NCBI GenBank assembly: GCA_052437175.1
Contig: JBQVOK010000004.1
Span: 124,001 to 188,000 of the forward strand
Direction: 5' to 3'
From: JACVCJ01 sp052437175
Lineage (GTDB): Bacteria; Bacteroidota; Bacteroidia; CAIKAF01
DNA: 64,000 nt
Part shown: in pieces, positions 41,387-51,033 of the stretch
Layout: the number at the start of each line of letters is the position of its first letter
Position numbering within the stretch: the first letter of the stretch is position 1
Notes under the pieces: model-generated
What the model saw: only the letters and a program-made list of their open reading frames with translations
The model's database searches: none
Told to the model about the DNA's origin: nothing
Made by a program: the position numbers and the translations under genes

Positions 41387-41769
41387 TGGAACTGCGTCTG
41401 CATCACATTGCCCTGATCTGTTCCGATTACGAACGTTCCAAAGCGTTCTACACCGAACTGCTGGGCCTGCGCATCATTCGTGAAGTGTACCGTACCGAAC
41501 GCCGTTCCCGTAAGCTGGACCTGGCCCTGGGTGGAGAATATGTACTGGAGCTTTTTTCCTTCCCCGACCCGCCGCCGCGCCCTTCGTATCCCGAAGCCTG
41601 CGGACTGCGTCACCTGGCCTTTGCCGTTGCCGATATAGAAAAAACGATCGCTGAACTCGGGCAAAAAGGAATCGCGACAGAACCATTACGAACGGATAAA
41701 CACACAGGCAAACGCTTTACTTTTTTTGCCGACCCCGACGGACTTCCGCTGGAGATCTATGAAGAATGA
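41386..41769 (+). CDS. VOC family protein, YaeR/GloA2-like
   Basis: The 127-residue protein begins LRLHHIALICSDYERSKAFYTEL and ends RFTFFADPDGLPLEIYEE, keeping His and Glu metal ligands of the glyoxalase-I-like YaeR group. Its start overlaps the ABM stop (TGATG). An aldo-keto reductase follows after 20 nt. Confidence 0.87.
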   Translation: MELRLHHIALICSDYERSKAFYTELLGLRIIREVYRTERRSRKLDLALGGEYVLELFSFPDPPPRPSYPEACGLRHLAFAVADIEKTIAELGQKGIATEPLRTDKHTGKRFTFFADPDGLPLEIYEE

Positions 41770-41789
41770 ATATACTAAAATAAAGAAAT

Positions 41790-42839
41790 ATGGAATACAG
41801 ACAACTGGGCGCTTCCGGCCTGTACGTGCCGGTACTGAGTTTCGGTACCGCTACCTTCGGGGGAGGTAACGATTTTTTTAAGGCCTGGGGCAGTACCCAG
41901 GTAGAAGAAGCGACACGAATGACCGACCTCTGTATCGATGCCGGTGTAAACTTTTTCGATACAGCCGATATTTATTCGGACGGACTTGCCGAAGAAATAC
42001 TGGGTAAGGCCATACAGGGCAAACGGGATAAGCTCATTCTTTCTACCAAGGCCACATTTCCTTTCGGGGAAGGGCCCAACCGCCAGGGCTCGTCGCGTTA
42101 CCGCATCCTGCAGCAGATCGAGGGGAGCCTGCAGCGTCTCAGGACCGATTACATCGATATTTACCACATGCACGGCTTTGATGCAAATACGCCGGTGGAA
42201 GAGACCCTGCGCACGCTCGACGACCTGGTGCAGAGTGGTAAGGTACGGTATATTGCCGCTTCCAATTTTTCGGGCTGGCACCTGATGAAGTCTTTATCTG
42301 TATCCGAAAAATACGGTTGGAACCGCTACGTGGCACACCAGGTGTATTATTCACTGGCCAACCGTGAATACGAATGGGAGCTGATGCCCCTGGGAAAAGA
42401 CCAGAACGTAGGAGCCATTATCTGGTCGCCCCTGGCTGCAGGCCGCCTGGGAGGTAAATACCGCCGCAAAACACCCATGCCGGCAGACAGCCGCGTGGCA
42501 CAGGGCGGCAGTCCCGTTCCGCAGATGGCCGTAAGCGACGAAATACTGTACAACATCGTGGACGTACTCGACGACATTGCGGCCGAAACCGGTAAGACCG
42601 TAGCCCAGGTAGCGCTTAACTGGCTGCTGCAGCGCCCTACGGTGTCCAGCATCATCATCGGGGCCCGCAACGAGGAACAGCTGAAACAGAACCTCGGCGC
42701 CACCGGCTGGAACCTGGACGCAGAACAGGTAAAGCGCCTGGACCAGGCCAGTGAAACACCTACCATTTACCCGTACTGGCACCAGCGCGGCAATCTTACC
42801 CTGAACCCGCCGCCGGTGAGTTATTACAACAAAAAATAA
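41790..42839 (+). CDS. Aldo/keto reductase
   Basis: The 349-residue TIM-barrel oxidoreductase has the catalytic tetrad in NFFDTADIYSDGLAEE (Asp, Tyr), LILSTKATF (Lys) and YHMHGFD (His), and an NADP-binding segment (SSIIIGARNEEQL). It reduces aldehydes or ketones; the substrate is unknown. Last gene before a clear terminator. Confidence 0.92.
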   Translation: MEYRQLGASGLYVPVLSFGTATFGGGNDFFKAWGSTQVEEATRMTDLCIDAGVNFFDTADIYSDGLAEEILGKAIQGKRDKLILSTKATFPFGEGPNRQGSSRYRILQQIEGSLQRLRTDYIDIYHMHGFDANTPVEETLRTLDDLVQSGKVRYIAASNFSGWHLMKSLSVSEKYGWNRYVAHQVYYSLANREYEWELMPLGKDQNVGAIIWSPLAAGRLGGKYRRKTPMPADSRVAQGGSPVPQMAVSDEILYNIVDVLDDIAAETGKTVAQVALNWLLQRPTVSSIIIGARNEEQLKQNLGATGWNLDAEQVKRLDQASETPTIYPYWHQRGNLTLNPPPVSYYNKK

Positions 42840-42844
42840 TGTTT

Positions 42845-42872
42845 TCCCCCGGAACTCCCGGGGGATTTTTTT
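42845..42872 (+). terminator. Intrinsic terminator after the aldo/keto reductase gene
   Basis: An 8-bp stem (TCCCCCGG / CCGGGGGA) closes a 5-nt loop, followed by seven Ts. Confidence 0.9.
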
Positions 42873-42992
42873 GCCCGCATACCGCACGGATACAGGAGTG
42901 ATGAGGTGATTTGTATACGAAAACCGGGGCCCTGCAAACGGATATTTTCGTATATTTAGTCCGTAAACCATATACGGACCAGATAACAGCTT

Positions 42993-43544
42993 ATGATCAA
43001 TCCTGCCGATTTCAACGGTAATTTCGGGCACAAGCCCGTACCCGAGCTCCTGCAGAACCTGGTGACCTTCGAGAGCGGCCTGCCGTCCCGCGATTATTAT
43101 GCCCGGGGCTTTGAACTGTTGCCCGCTTCCGGACAGAGCCTGCTGCGTACCTACAGCGAGGACGATACCTTCCTGGACGAACTCACTGAATTTGCCCAGG
43201 CCGATGATACCGGCTCCATGTACGTGCTCTGGCACAAAAGCGAAACCGAAACACCCGTGGCCATCTTCGGCAGCGAAGGCGGTTTTCACATCGTGGCCCG
43301 TAACCTGCCCGAATTGCTCGAAATATTGCTTTTCGATACAGAACCTATGGTAGACTGGGACGGTGTTACGTATTTCAAAACAGAGCCGGAAGACACCAGT
43401 GTGCATAGTTCGGCTTTCCGTAACTGGGTATCGGAACAGCTGGCCGGTATACATCCCGCGCTGCCCGACCAGGTAGTGCGACACGCCCAGGAAAAATACG
43501 CTGCAGAATTTGCCGCATGGATGAGCCGGTATTACCATTCCTGA
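42993..43544 (+). CDS. SUKH (SMI1/KNR4)-like protein
   Basis: The 183-residue cytoplasmic protein shows the SUKH pattern: FAQADDTGSMYVLWH, then PVAIFGSEGGFHIVARNLPELLEILL, which matches the conserved core of SMI1/KNR4 immunity proteins. These domains are often immunity proteins against polymorphic toxins, but also occur in unrelated regulatory roles. It stands next to ankyrin and WD40/TPR genes without an adjacent toxin. Confidence 0.7.
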   Translation: MINPADFNGNFGHKPVPELLQNLVTFESGLPSRDYYARGFELLPASGQSLLRTYSEDDTFLDELTEFAQADDTGSMYVLWHKSETETPVAIFGSEGGFHIVARNLPELLEILLFDTEPMVDWDGVTYFKTEPEDTSVHSSAFRNWVSEQLAGIHPALPDQVVRHAQEKYAAEFAAWMSRYYHS

Positions 43545-43573
43545 TTTTCTAACGTACAATCATATCTTTTTTT

Positions 43574-44773
43574 ATGTCACTTGATCTCACCCGAGCCATC
43601 GTAACGGCTGCCGACGAAGGCCGCCTGCAGGATGTTGCACAGGCCCTGGCTGCCGGGGCTTCTCTCGATGCCATGGGGCCATTGTCCGGTGCCCTGCACT
43701 GTGCCGTATTCAACGGGCACGAAGCGGTGGTACGTCTGCTGCTGCAACACGGCGCCAATCCCGATAACCCGGATACCCGGCAGTTCTACCCGCTGCAACT
43801 GGCCGCCAGCCGCGGCCGTAATGAACTGTGCCGTATACTCATCGAACACGGGGCCGGCCTTGAATGCAAGACCGATAAAGGCGGCACGGCCCTGCATGTA
43901 GCGGCTGCGTCTGATTTCCCGGAAACGGTACAGCTGCTTATCGACGCCGGGGCCGATGTACACAGCACCGATACGATGGGCAACACCCCCCTGGCCACCG
44001 CCTGCGGACTGGGCCGCGCTAAGGTGATACAGCTGCTTTGCAGGAACGGTTCCGATCTTTCCGTACGGAATAACGACGGCGAAACCCTGCTGATAAAACT
44101 GGCCAGGGCCCTGTACGGGATGCGCCTGTCGCAGTGGAGTACCAGCGGAATGATCGGTAAAACGCCCACCCGTTACGACATAAACAAGGGCTGTTTTACC
44201 ATTACACGCGGCGAAGAGACCCGGGTGCTCGACGATGATGAACAACACGATATCATGCAGCTGGACTGGGCTCCGCAGGAACACCTGCCTTACCTGGAGG
44301 CCTGTGATGCCTATACGCAGCTGCTGAAGGCCGGTGCCGATAAAGACAGCGCCGATGCCGACGGGCACACCGTCATGGCCCTGACCTGCCATACGGGCGA
44401 AGGGCGCCTCATCCGTCAGCTGATCGATGCGGGTGTTCCGCGTGCGGTAAAAGCAGCGAACGGCGTAACGCCCCTGCACATGGCTGCCGGCAGCGGCCGC
44501 CCCGACGGACTGGAAGAACTGCTGAAAGATATGCCCGGGGCTGAACTTCGTGAAATGATCAATGCCGTGGATGAATACGGCTGGACACCCCTGCACTACC
44601 TGGCCGATATTGGCGGAACAGAAACCATGGCACGTATATTGCTGCAGCACGGCGCCGATCCTGCCGCAGAAAGTACCGCCGTACGCGGGGGCGATATGCC
44701 CGCCGGTATGCGTCCCGCAGATGTGGCCCGCCACTGGAACGATGAGGAAATGGCATCCTTTTTGCAGTCCTGA
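43574..44773 (+). CDS. Ankyrin-repeat protein
   Basis: The 399-residue protein has about nine ankyrin repeats (e.g. SGALHCAVFNGHEAVVRLLL, GGTALHVAAASDFPETVQLL, GNTPLATACGLGRAKVIQLL, GVTPLHMAAGSGRPDGLEEL). An insert of about 60 residues (about 175-235) interrupts the stack. No signal peptide or enzyme motif. It follows the SUKH-like gene closely on the same strand. Ankyrin arrays here probably bind protein partners. Confidence 0.9.
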   Translation: MSLDLTRAIVTAADEGRLQDVAQALAAGASLDAMGPLSGALHCAVFNGHEAVVRLLLQHGANPDNPDTRQFYPLQLAASRGRNELCRILIEHGAGLECKTDKGGTALHVAAASDFPETVQLLIDAGADVHSTDTMGNTPLATACGLGRAKVIQLLCRNGSDLSVRNNDGETLLIKLARALYGMRLSQWSTSGMIGKTPTRYDINKGCFTITRGEETRVLDDDEQHDIMQLDWAPQEHLPYLEACDAYTQLLKAGADKDSADADGHTVMALTCHTGEGRLIRQLIDAGVPRAVKAANGVTPLHMAAGSGRPDGLEELLKDMPGAELREMINAVDEYGWTPLHYLADIGGTETMARILLQHGADPAAESTAVRGGDMPAGMRPADVARHWNDEEMASFLQS

Positions 44774-44815
44774 TCTGTACCGGAAATTAAAATAACCTTC
44801 TGAACCTAAAAAAAT

Positions 44816-46867
44816 ATGTCCACAGATCTATATGGAATACGGGTACTGGAAACGAACCCCGCAGAGCGTCGCGTACGCCTGAACGTATTTGTTGTGTATT
44901 ACGATACAGCGTATGAAAGTCATGAGCCCATCCCCGAAGATCACAGCTTTTTCCTGAGAGTGCTGTGGGACAGGGGCGATACCCGCTTTGGCGGGGGAGG
45001 GCCCATCGGCGATGTGATCGACGTGGACCAGATCCTGGACGAGCACTGGGTGGATGCCCATACCTGGCGTTTTATCGATAGCGTGGAACTGCTGCAGACC
45101 CGCAATTTCCCGCTGGATTCATACACAGGGATGAACGATTTTTATTACGAACGCGATGGCCGCTGGCAGGACGAGGATAAACTCGTACAGGCTGAATTTG
45201 ACGTATACGTAAGCGATGAACGGTATATAGAGCACCTGTACGAAGGCATGTCCTGGGGCAGTACGGCCTACCAGACCCGTGCGCTGCGCATCGACCGCAA
45301 TTTTGCTGCGGAGCTGCCTTTTCCCGCCGGAGAACCTGTGACATTAGAACCTTTCGAAGGACCGCAGGAAGCCGGAACTCCCGGTACCATGCAGTTTTCG
45401 GCTGACGGAAGCCGTTTGTTCCTGCTGAGCCAGGAAAACGAACTGCTGGCCCTGGAAACGGGCAGCTGGGAAGAATGCTGGCGCAGTGCGGGCAGCAGTA
45501 TGCTTTCTTTCCTGAACCGGGACGATCGTAAAGGCATTGCCTGGATCTGTTACGACGGAGAGATACAGCATGTATGGAATACGGAAAACGGCACACAAAG
45601 CGCAGAAAAGCCCCTGTCCGCGGCACGTTACGTATCTCCGCAGGGCTCTTATTTTGCCGTGTTCGGCGACGAAGAGGCCCTGTCCTTTACCGACGCGGAA
45701 GGCCGTGAAACGCAGCGCCTGGAATTGCCGGGCTATGCCACCGCCCTTACTTTTACGGCAGACGAAACGTATTTTGCCACAGGCGGCAGTTTTAACGAAG
45801 TATACATATACGAAGCGGCTACGGCAACACGGCTGCAAACGCTCACACTGCCCGAAGGAAGCCGGGTTTCCGATCTGGCCTTTCATCCGAAGGGGCATTT
45901 GCTGGCGGTTTGCATCCTGAACGGCCCCCTGCGTATTTACGAATGGCAGAGCGGTCGCGAAGTATTCCTCATGGGTGCGCCCGACGGCAGCTTTATGGGC
46001 CCGGCGCTCTGGTCGCCCGACGGAACGTATTTTGCCATACAGCACGTGGACGGTAATACGGGTTACGGCGGCTGCATACGCATCTGGGAAACAGGCAGCG
46101 CGGCCGGGGAAGAAGGGGAAGACGAAACCTGGAACGAGGAGGATCTGCCTGTTATAGAGCTTGGGGTACTTGAAACCCTGCCGGGCAGAGATGCGCTGAA
46201 CCAGCTGATCGCCGAACTGTATGAAGACCCTGCAGACGGCGCCGCCTGGGACCGGCTCAGCAGCGAGTATACACGCGCCGGACGCCGTGATATGGCTCTG
46301 AAGTGCTATGAAGTACTTACGGTAATGTACCCGGGAAACAGCAAGATATGGTTTAACAAGGGCGTGCTGCAGCGCGATTCCGGCCAGATGCAGGCTGCCG
46401 AAGAGAGCTTTATGTACGCACGCGACCTGGACCCCGAATTCGGTGCCGCCTGGTCGGAACTGGGTAAAATGCATTTCCGCCGCAATGAAGTAGAAGAAGG
46501 TATGGCCTGTTATGCAAAAGCGATCGAAACCGCACCTTCATATACTGTTTCGTATGTGAACCTGGGCTATTACCTCATTAAATTTGGTCGCCCTGAAGAA
46601 GCCGCCTATTATTCCGGCCGTGGCATGGAAGAAGGCGATGAATACAGCTGTCCCTTCAACAAGGCACATGCACATTTCATGATGGGCGAGCGCGACAAGG
46701 CGCTGGAACTTTACGTATATACCCTTACGGGGGCCCGCAGCGAGCAGTTGTTCGTTTCTGATTACCAGGCCGATGCCGAACTGTTTACCGGTGCGGACCT
46801 GCAGGAATACGAGGCCCTGCTGCCGCGTATTTTGAAACGTGCCGCGGAATTGCGAGGAATGGAATAA
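44816..46867 (+). CDS. WD40-like propeller and TPR protein
   Basis: The 683-residue protein has an N-terminal domain of about 165 residues that I do not recognise (GDTRFGGGGPIGDVIDVDQ), a WD40/YVTN-like propeller (about 185-430: MQFSADGSRLFLLSQ, ALTFTADETYFATGG, DLAFHPKGHLLAVC, ALWSPDGTYFAIQH) and C-terminal TPR repeats (about 470-650: AWDRLSSEYTRAGRRDMALK, AWSELGKMHFRRNEVEE). It is cytoplasmic. As a scaffold, it may act together with the ankyrin and SUKH-like proteins encoded just before it. Confidence 0.85.
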   Translation: MSTDLYGIRVLETNPAERRVRLNVFVVYYDTAYESHEPIPEDHSFFLRVLWDRGDTRFGGGGPIGDVIDVDQILDEHWVDAHTWRFIDSVELLQTRNFPLDSYTGMNDFYYERDGRWQDEDKLVQAEFDVYVSDERYIEHLYEGMSWGSTAYQTRALRIDRNFAAELPFPAGEPVTLEPFEGPQEAGTPGTMQFSADGSRLFLLSQENELLALETGSWEECWRSAGSSMLSFLNRDDRKGIAWICYDGEIQHVWNTENGTQSAEKPLSAARYVSPQGSYFAVFGDEEALSFTDAEGRETQRLELPGYATALTFTADETYFATGGSFNEVYIYEAATATRLQTLTLPEGSRVSDLAFHPKGHLLAVCILNGPLRIYEWQSGREVFLMGAPDGSFMGPALWSPDGTYFAIQHVDGNTGYGGCIRIWETGSAAGEEGEDETWNEEDLPVIELGVLETLPGRDALNQLIAELYEDPADGAAWDRLSSEYTRAGRRDMALKCYEVLTVMYPGNSKIWFNKGVLQRDSGQMQAAEESFMYARDLDPEFGAAWSELGKMHFRRNEVEEGMACYAKAIETAPSYTVSYVNLGYYLIKFGRPEEAAYYSGRGMEEGDEYSCPFNKAHAHFMMGERDKALELYVYTLTGARSEQLFVSDYQADAELFTGADLQEYEALLPRILKRAAELRGME

Positions 46868-47071
46868 CACGCAGGTCAGGTGAAATTTGTTTCTTTAGGT
46901 ACTTTGTCTGCCTTTTCAGCACTTTCAGGTTTATGGAAGAGAGATGTCTCAAAGCGTTGTATTTTGCTTTCTTTTTCATGTAAAAATGCAGCAGGCCGGT
47001 ATAACCTTTGGAAATTCAAAAGGTTATCAATATTATTGTTATAGCCTTTACAATCATAAGAAACCACAATT

Positions 47072-47578
47072 ATGGAACTTTTCGAGATTACCCATACGTC
47101 GTCCCGGAATGGAAATAGTTACACCGCCAGCCTTGAATGGGAGGAGGCTGAACTTATAAATGGAGAGGTCTCTTTCCAGCTTACGATCTCCCAAACGCAG
47201 CGGGGAGAAAAACGAACGGAGTTCTCATGCAGCGTTGCCCTTGCGTATGACCCGGAAACCCAGGAACCTCAGCTGCTGGTCTCTTCAAACGAGGTGGAGC
47301 TGTTTACGGTGTCTCTCGACGGGTTATACAGTAAGCAGGAAATCGTTGAAAGGATCATTGAAGCGATCCCCGCAGTAGACCCCGTAGTAGGCTGTCTTGC
47401 CCGTGCAGGACTAAGTGTAACCGTTGGGCAAATCATAAGCTGTGTACGGCAAAACCGTCATAAGATCTGGCGTGAAGGTCTTGCCGCAACTGCGGCATGT
47501 GTCCGCGATCATATTCCGACCATGTGCCTCCGGTTTGCCGTAAGAACGGCAAAATGTATGTTAAAAGGCGGGTTTTAA
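47072..47578 (+). CDS. Protein of unknown function
   Basis: The 168-residue protein (MELFEITHTSSRNGNSYTASL...) has a beta-rich first half and a helical second half with several cysteines (GCLARAGLSVTV ... CVRQNRHKIW ... CVRDHIPTMC). No signal peptide or known family. It is followed by a bidirectional terminator. Confidence 0.55.
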   Translation: MELFEITHTSSRNGNSYTASLEWEEAELINGEVSFQLTISQTQRGEKRTEFSCSVALAYDPETQEPQLLVSSNEVELFTVSLDGLYSKQEIVERIIEAIPAVDPVVGCLARAGLSVTVGQIISCVRQNRHKIWREGLAATAACVRDHIPTMCLRFAVRTAKCMLKGGF

Positions 47579-47693
47579 GAACAGTATCTGAGTGAAGGGT
47601 GCAAAAAAACAGCTGAACGTGATCAGCCGGCCAATGCATCAGGGTAAATATCCTGACAGCATACCGCAATAAGCACTCGTAATCTATACAATG

Positions 47694-47725
47694 AAAAAGC
47701 CGGAACGAAGCATCCCGGCTTTTTT
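47694..47725. terminator. Bidirectional intrinsic terminator
   Basis: A perfect 10-bp stem (AAAAAGCCGG / CCGGCTTTTT) with an 11-nt loop has a T run on both strands. It separates the convergent genes ending at 47578 and 47741. Confidence 0.9.
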
Positions 47726-47740
47726 ATAAATATACGTTTT

Positions 47741-48304
47741 TTAAAGCATTTCCGGCCTGAATTTACTGCGGCGCGATACGTTTTTCCCGGAGATCATAAA
47801 TACGCCATCCCCCCGGTAATGCATCGTTTCGGGATATTTCGGGCGTTTGGCCGCATGGGCTTTTACCACTTCGAAGATAAAGAAGTTATAGTCCTTCAGC
47901 AGGCGTTTTTCCACCAGTTTGCATTCAAACGAGGCATAACATTCGGCAATGAGCGGGGCATTTACCTCCGTGGCCTTTTGCGCATGTAGTCCGAAGGTCG
48001 CGAACTTGTCCGTGTCTTTTCCGCTGCAGTTGCCGATGCCGATCACTTCGTCCATCAGTCCGGTGGTGGGTATATTGATCACGCACTCCCCGCTTTTTTC
48101 GATCATCCCGAAACTGTAGTTTGCCGAAGTGATCATACAGCCGATCAGCGAGGGCGAAAACTCAAGCACCGTATGCCAGCCCATACTCATGATATTGTGC
48201 TTTCCTTTCCAGGATGAACTCACAAGCACGATCGGCCCCGGTTCCAGGAAACGCCGGATCTCCCATACGGGGAAATCCGTTTTTTTATACACTTTTTTTG
48301 CCAT
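47741..48304 (-). CDS. Flavin reductase-like protein
   Basis: The 187-residue protein has the flavin-reductase split-barrel core: PIVLVSSSWKGKHNIMSMGW, SPSLIGCMITSANYSFGMI and GECVINIPTTGLMDEV. It binds FMN and may supply reduced flavin to a monooxygenase. The next gene upstream is an SDR oxidoreductase on the same strand. Confidence 0.88.
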   Translation of the reverse strand: MAKKVYKKTDFPVWEIRRFLEPGPIVLVSSSWKGKHNIMSMGWHTVLEFSPSLIGCMITSANYSFGMIEKSGECVINIPTTGLMDEVIGIGNCSGKDTDKFATFGLHAQKATEVNAPLIAECYASFECKLVEKRLLKDYNFFIFEVVKAHAAKRPKYPETMHYRGDGVFMISGKNVSRRSKFRPEML

Positions 48305-48342
48305 GCGGCTGTCTTATGAAGCCCTAAGATACGAAAAAAAGC

Positions 48343-49185
48343 CTACATCTCAAAGCCGGTGGCCGTAGCCAGGTCCTGCACCGAACGCAGATCTTTCTTT
48401 ATGGCCTCTATCTTCAGTCCGGCCATGGTATAGGCATCCTGTCCGAGGAAAAGATGCAGGGGGGCATCGGTACTTTCAGACACCCGGATCATTACATCGG
48501 AAGCCTTGTCGGGGTCACCCGGCTGCTGGCCGTTGTAGCTGTTCTGGTGTACGGCCTGGGCTTCACGTACGTTTTTGTATACATCCATTTCCTGTTGGGG
48601 TACCGCCAGGGAATCGCTGCTGAGAAAATCGGTACGGAAATAGCCCGGAGACACCACCGTTACCTGTATACCAAAAGGTTTTACTTCTTCGGACAGGGCT
48701 TCCGAAAAGCCGTGCATGGCAAATTTGGTAGCACAGTAAATACCGAACCCCGGGAAGGCGCCGCTGAAACCACCGATGGATGCCACGTTGAAAATATGCC
48801 CGGAACCCTGTGCACGCAGGTAAGGAAGGGTTTTGCGGATAACGTTCAGGCTGCCGAAGACGTTTACGTCAAAATTGGCGCGGGCCTCTTCGTCCGAAAG
48901 TTCTTCCAGGGCGCCCAGCATACCATAGCCGGCATTGTTCACCACTACATCGATGCGGCCGAAATGTTCCACGGCACGCTGCACGGCGGCGGATACGCTG
49001 TTTTCATCAGTAAGCTGCATATCCAGGGCCAGTAAGCGCTCAGGCCCTGCTCCGGCGGACTGCTGCAGCCGTTCGGGATCGCGGGACGTGGCTGCTACCC
49101 GGTAACCCGCGTTCAGGAGTTTTTTTACGAGGGACAGCCCCAGTCCTTTCGAGGCGCCCGTTACGAACCATACGTTGTTCTTCAT
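48343..49185 (-). CDS. SDR family oxidoreductase
   Basis: The 280-residue protein has the Rossmann motif VTGASKGLGLSL, the NNAGYG segment, FNVASIGGFSG and the catalytic YCATK (Tyr-x3-Lys), then SPGYFRTDFL. NAD(P)-dependent; substrate unknown. The AraC-type gene upstream on the same strand is a plausible regulator. Confidence 0.93.
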   Translation of the reverse strand: MKNNVWFVTGASKGLGLSLVKKLLNAGYRVAATSRDPERLQQSAGAGPERLLALDMQLTDENSVSAAVQRAVEHFGRIDVVVNNAGYGMLGALEELSDEEARANFDVNVFGSLNVIRKTLPYLRAQGSGHIFNVASIGGFSGAFPGFGIYCATKFAMHGFSEALSEEVKPFGIQVTVVSPGYFRTDFLSSDSLAVPQQEMDVYKNVREAQAVHQNSYNGQQPGDPDKASDVMIRVSESTDAPLHLFLGQDAYTMAGLKIEAIKKDLRSVQDLATATGFEM

Positions 49186-49390
49186 GATCTGTAGTTTTTA
49201 AAGATGTGTTTTTATACATATTGGAATGGGACAAAGGTAGGGTGGCTTTTCCGGCCGCGACTTACGGCATTCAAACGAAAAATTGTATCATTCAAACAAT
49301 ATTCAGACAGCCTGATAAAACGTATATGCATGGAGGTTCCCGGCACACCGGCTGTGCTTTTTATGGATATACGTTTTTATGGAATGCAGC

Positions 49391-49717
49391 TTAAGCCTGT
49401 TCTTGTTTCTGATGTACTTTCAGCAGCAGGTGAAGCAGCTCGATCAGGTAGGTGCGTTGCAGATCGGCCGTGAAAAGGTAATCGGAAGCCGCTTCCTGCT
49501 GCATTTTGCCAAAGATAAGGCCGGCTTCCCGGTCTTCTTTGCTATTGAGCGGGTACGAAACGCCGTCGGCCGCACTGAAGAAAGGCAGGGCACGCAGGCG
49601 CTGCCAGAGTGCGGGCGGGAAGAAGCGGCTGTGCAGGTAGCAGGCCGCCCTTTTGCCCTGGTATGCCGGTAAATGACATATAACCATCAGGTTCTCTATG
49701 GACGTGATCTGTATCAA
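49391..49717 (-). pseudogene. AraC-family N-terminal domain remnant
   Basis: The 108-residue frame (… AACYLHSRFFPPALWQ … GLIFGKMQQEAASDYLF …) aligns by eye with residues about 100-185 of the AraC regulator encoded immediately upstream (49723-50622), but lacks the helix-turn-helix domain. It ends at a stop and then A+T-rich DNA. It is probably a decayed relative or partial duplicate rather than a working gene; a stand-alone ligand-binding domain is the alternative. Confidence 0.5.
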
Positions 49718-49722
49718 AGCAA

Positions 49723-50622
49723 TCAGGCCCGGAAGGCAGACGGGGTAAGATTGGTCTGCTTCTTGAAGAAGTGGTTGAAGTGTGCCGGATCTTCGAACCC
49801 GAGGCAGTAGCTGATCTCCGAAATGTTCCAGTTGGTGTGGCGCAGCAGTGCTTTTGCCTCTGTGGCCAGGCGTTCGAAGATGTGGGCACTGGTGGTCTTA
49901 CCCGTAGTGAGGCGTATGGCCCGGTTCAGGTGGTTCACATGTACCGAAAGCTCTTCGGCAAAATCGCGGGCCGAACGCAGGGAAAAACGCTGCTCGGGCG
50001 ATTCAATGGGGAACTGCCGCTCCAGCAGTTCGGTAAATACGGCCGTAATACGTGAATTAGCGTCTGCATGATGGTAAAGGGTCTCCGCCGGCTGCATTTT
50101 GAGCGCGTAATGGATCATTTCCGTTACGTAATTGCGGATCAGGTCGTATTTGTAGGTGTAGTCGGAACCGATCTCTTCCAGCATTTTTTCAAAGATGCCC
50201 GAAATTACCTTTTCCTGCTCGGCATTGAGTTCATAACCCGGCTTGCTGCCCGGCTGAAACATAGGCATATCGCGTATACCGCCGCGCAGGCGTTCGTCGA
50301 AAAAGGCATCCTTGAATATGCAGAAAAAGCCGCTGTTGTCGTCCGTGAGCCGTTCAAAGGTATAGGGAACCAGCGGACTGAAGAACAGGAGTGTGCTGCC
50401 GTTCACCTCGATACTGCGGTCGGCATAGTGGTAGGCATTTCGGCCGCGGATCAGGGCTATCTTGTAATAGTCACGGCGGCTATAACGTACCGGCGCTTTG
50501 CCGGGCCCGCTGCAATCTTCGGTACGAAATACGTTAAAATGCCCGATGTCTTTCTGGAGGTTCTCGGGGAGCCAGTTAAACTTTTGTTTGTAGAAGTCTT
50601 CGAGTGTTTCCGTCTTTGCCAT
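49723..50622 (-). CDS. AraC family transcriptional regulator
   Basis: The 299-residue protein has a cupin-like N-terminal domain (about 30-180, NAYHYADRSIEVNGSTLLFF) and a C-terminal AraC DNA-binding domain (SARDFAEELSVHVNHLNRAI; NISEISYCLGFEDPAHFNHFF). A TATCTTTA promoter-like element ends 4 nt before the ATG. It probably controls the neighbouring SDR gene. Confidence 0.92.
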   Translation of the reverse strand: MAKTETLEDFYKQKFNWLPENLQKDIGHFNVFRTEDCSGPGKAPVRYSRRDYYKIALIRGRNAYHYADRSIEVNGSTLLFFSPLVPYTFERLTDDNSGFFCIFKDAFFDERLRGGIRDMPMFQPGSKPGYELNAEQEKVISGIFEKMLEEIGSDYTYKYDLIRNYVTEMIHYALKMQPAETLYHHADANSRITAVFTELLERQFPIESPEQRFSLRSARDFAEELSVHVNHLNRAIRLTTGKTTSAHIFERLATEAKALLRHTNWNISEISYCLGFEDPAHFNHFFKKQTNLTPSAFRA

Positions 50623-50641
50623 AGGTTAAAGATATTGCAGA

Positions 50642-50914
50642 TCATTGAATGGTGGTGGCTGCTGCCGGTTTATTTTCCCTGTAAAATATATAGCCTCCGT
50701 GATGCAGGGTATCCCCGTCGATGAAACTGCCGTCGGCTGTAAAGCCCATATCGTCCCAGTACATAATGTAATTGCCTGTGACGCGGTAACGCCCGGTATA
50801 GGCGCTTTTACGCGTACCCCGGGTCTCGTCGTAACGTCCGTCGGGCAGGAGTTCCTGGCGTATATAGCCGTTGGCGGTAACCCATATCCCTGTATAGTTG
50901 TTTTCCGCTTCCAT
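50642..50914 (-). CDS. Atu4866-domain protein
   Basis: The 90-residue protein has the small beta-barrel pattern of the Atu4866 family: GIWVTANGYIRQELLPDGRYDE, then SAYTGRYRVTGNYIMYWDD and GFTADGSFIDGDTLHHGG. The family often sits beside AraC/LysR regulators and oxidoreductases. It is expressed on the same strand just before the AraC gene. Function unknown. Confidence 0.8.
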   Translation of the reverse strand: MEAENNYTGIWVTANGYIRQELLPDGRYDETRGTRKSAYTGRYRVTGNYIMYWDDMGFTADGSFIDGDTLHHGGYIFYRENKPAAATTIQ

Positions 50915-51033
50915 AGTGTGTGTTTTCTGTAGCCTGTAACGACCTTGTTACAGTGATACAAAGGTAAGGCGCGGGCTCTGGCAGGCATTTACGCGAATCA
51001 AACACATACTTGCGAAATTCAAACATTTTTTAT

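Noticed and set aside
43577..44734. A 385-residue open frame antisense to the ankyrin gene
   Set aside because: It mirrors the repetitive codons of the ankyrin array and has no family resemblance.
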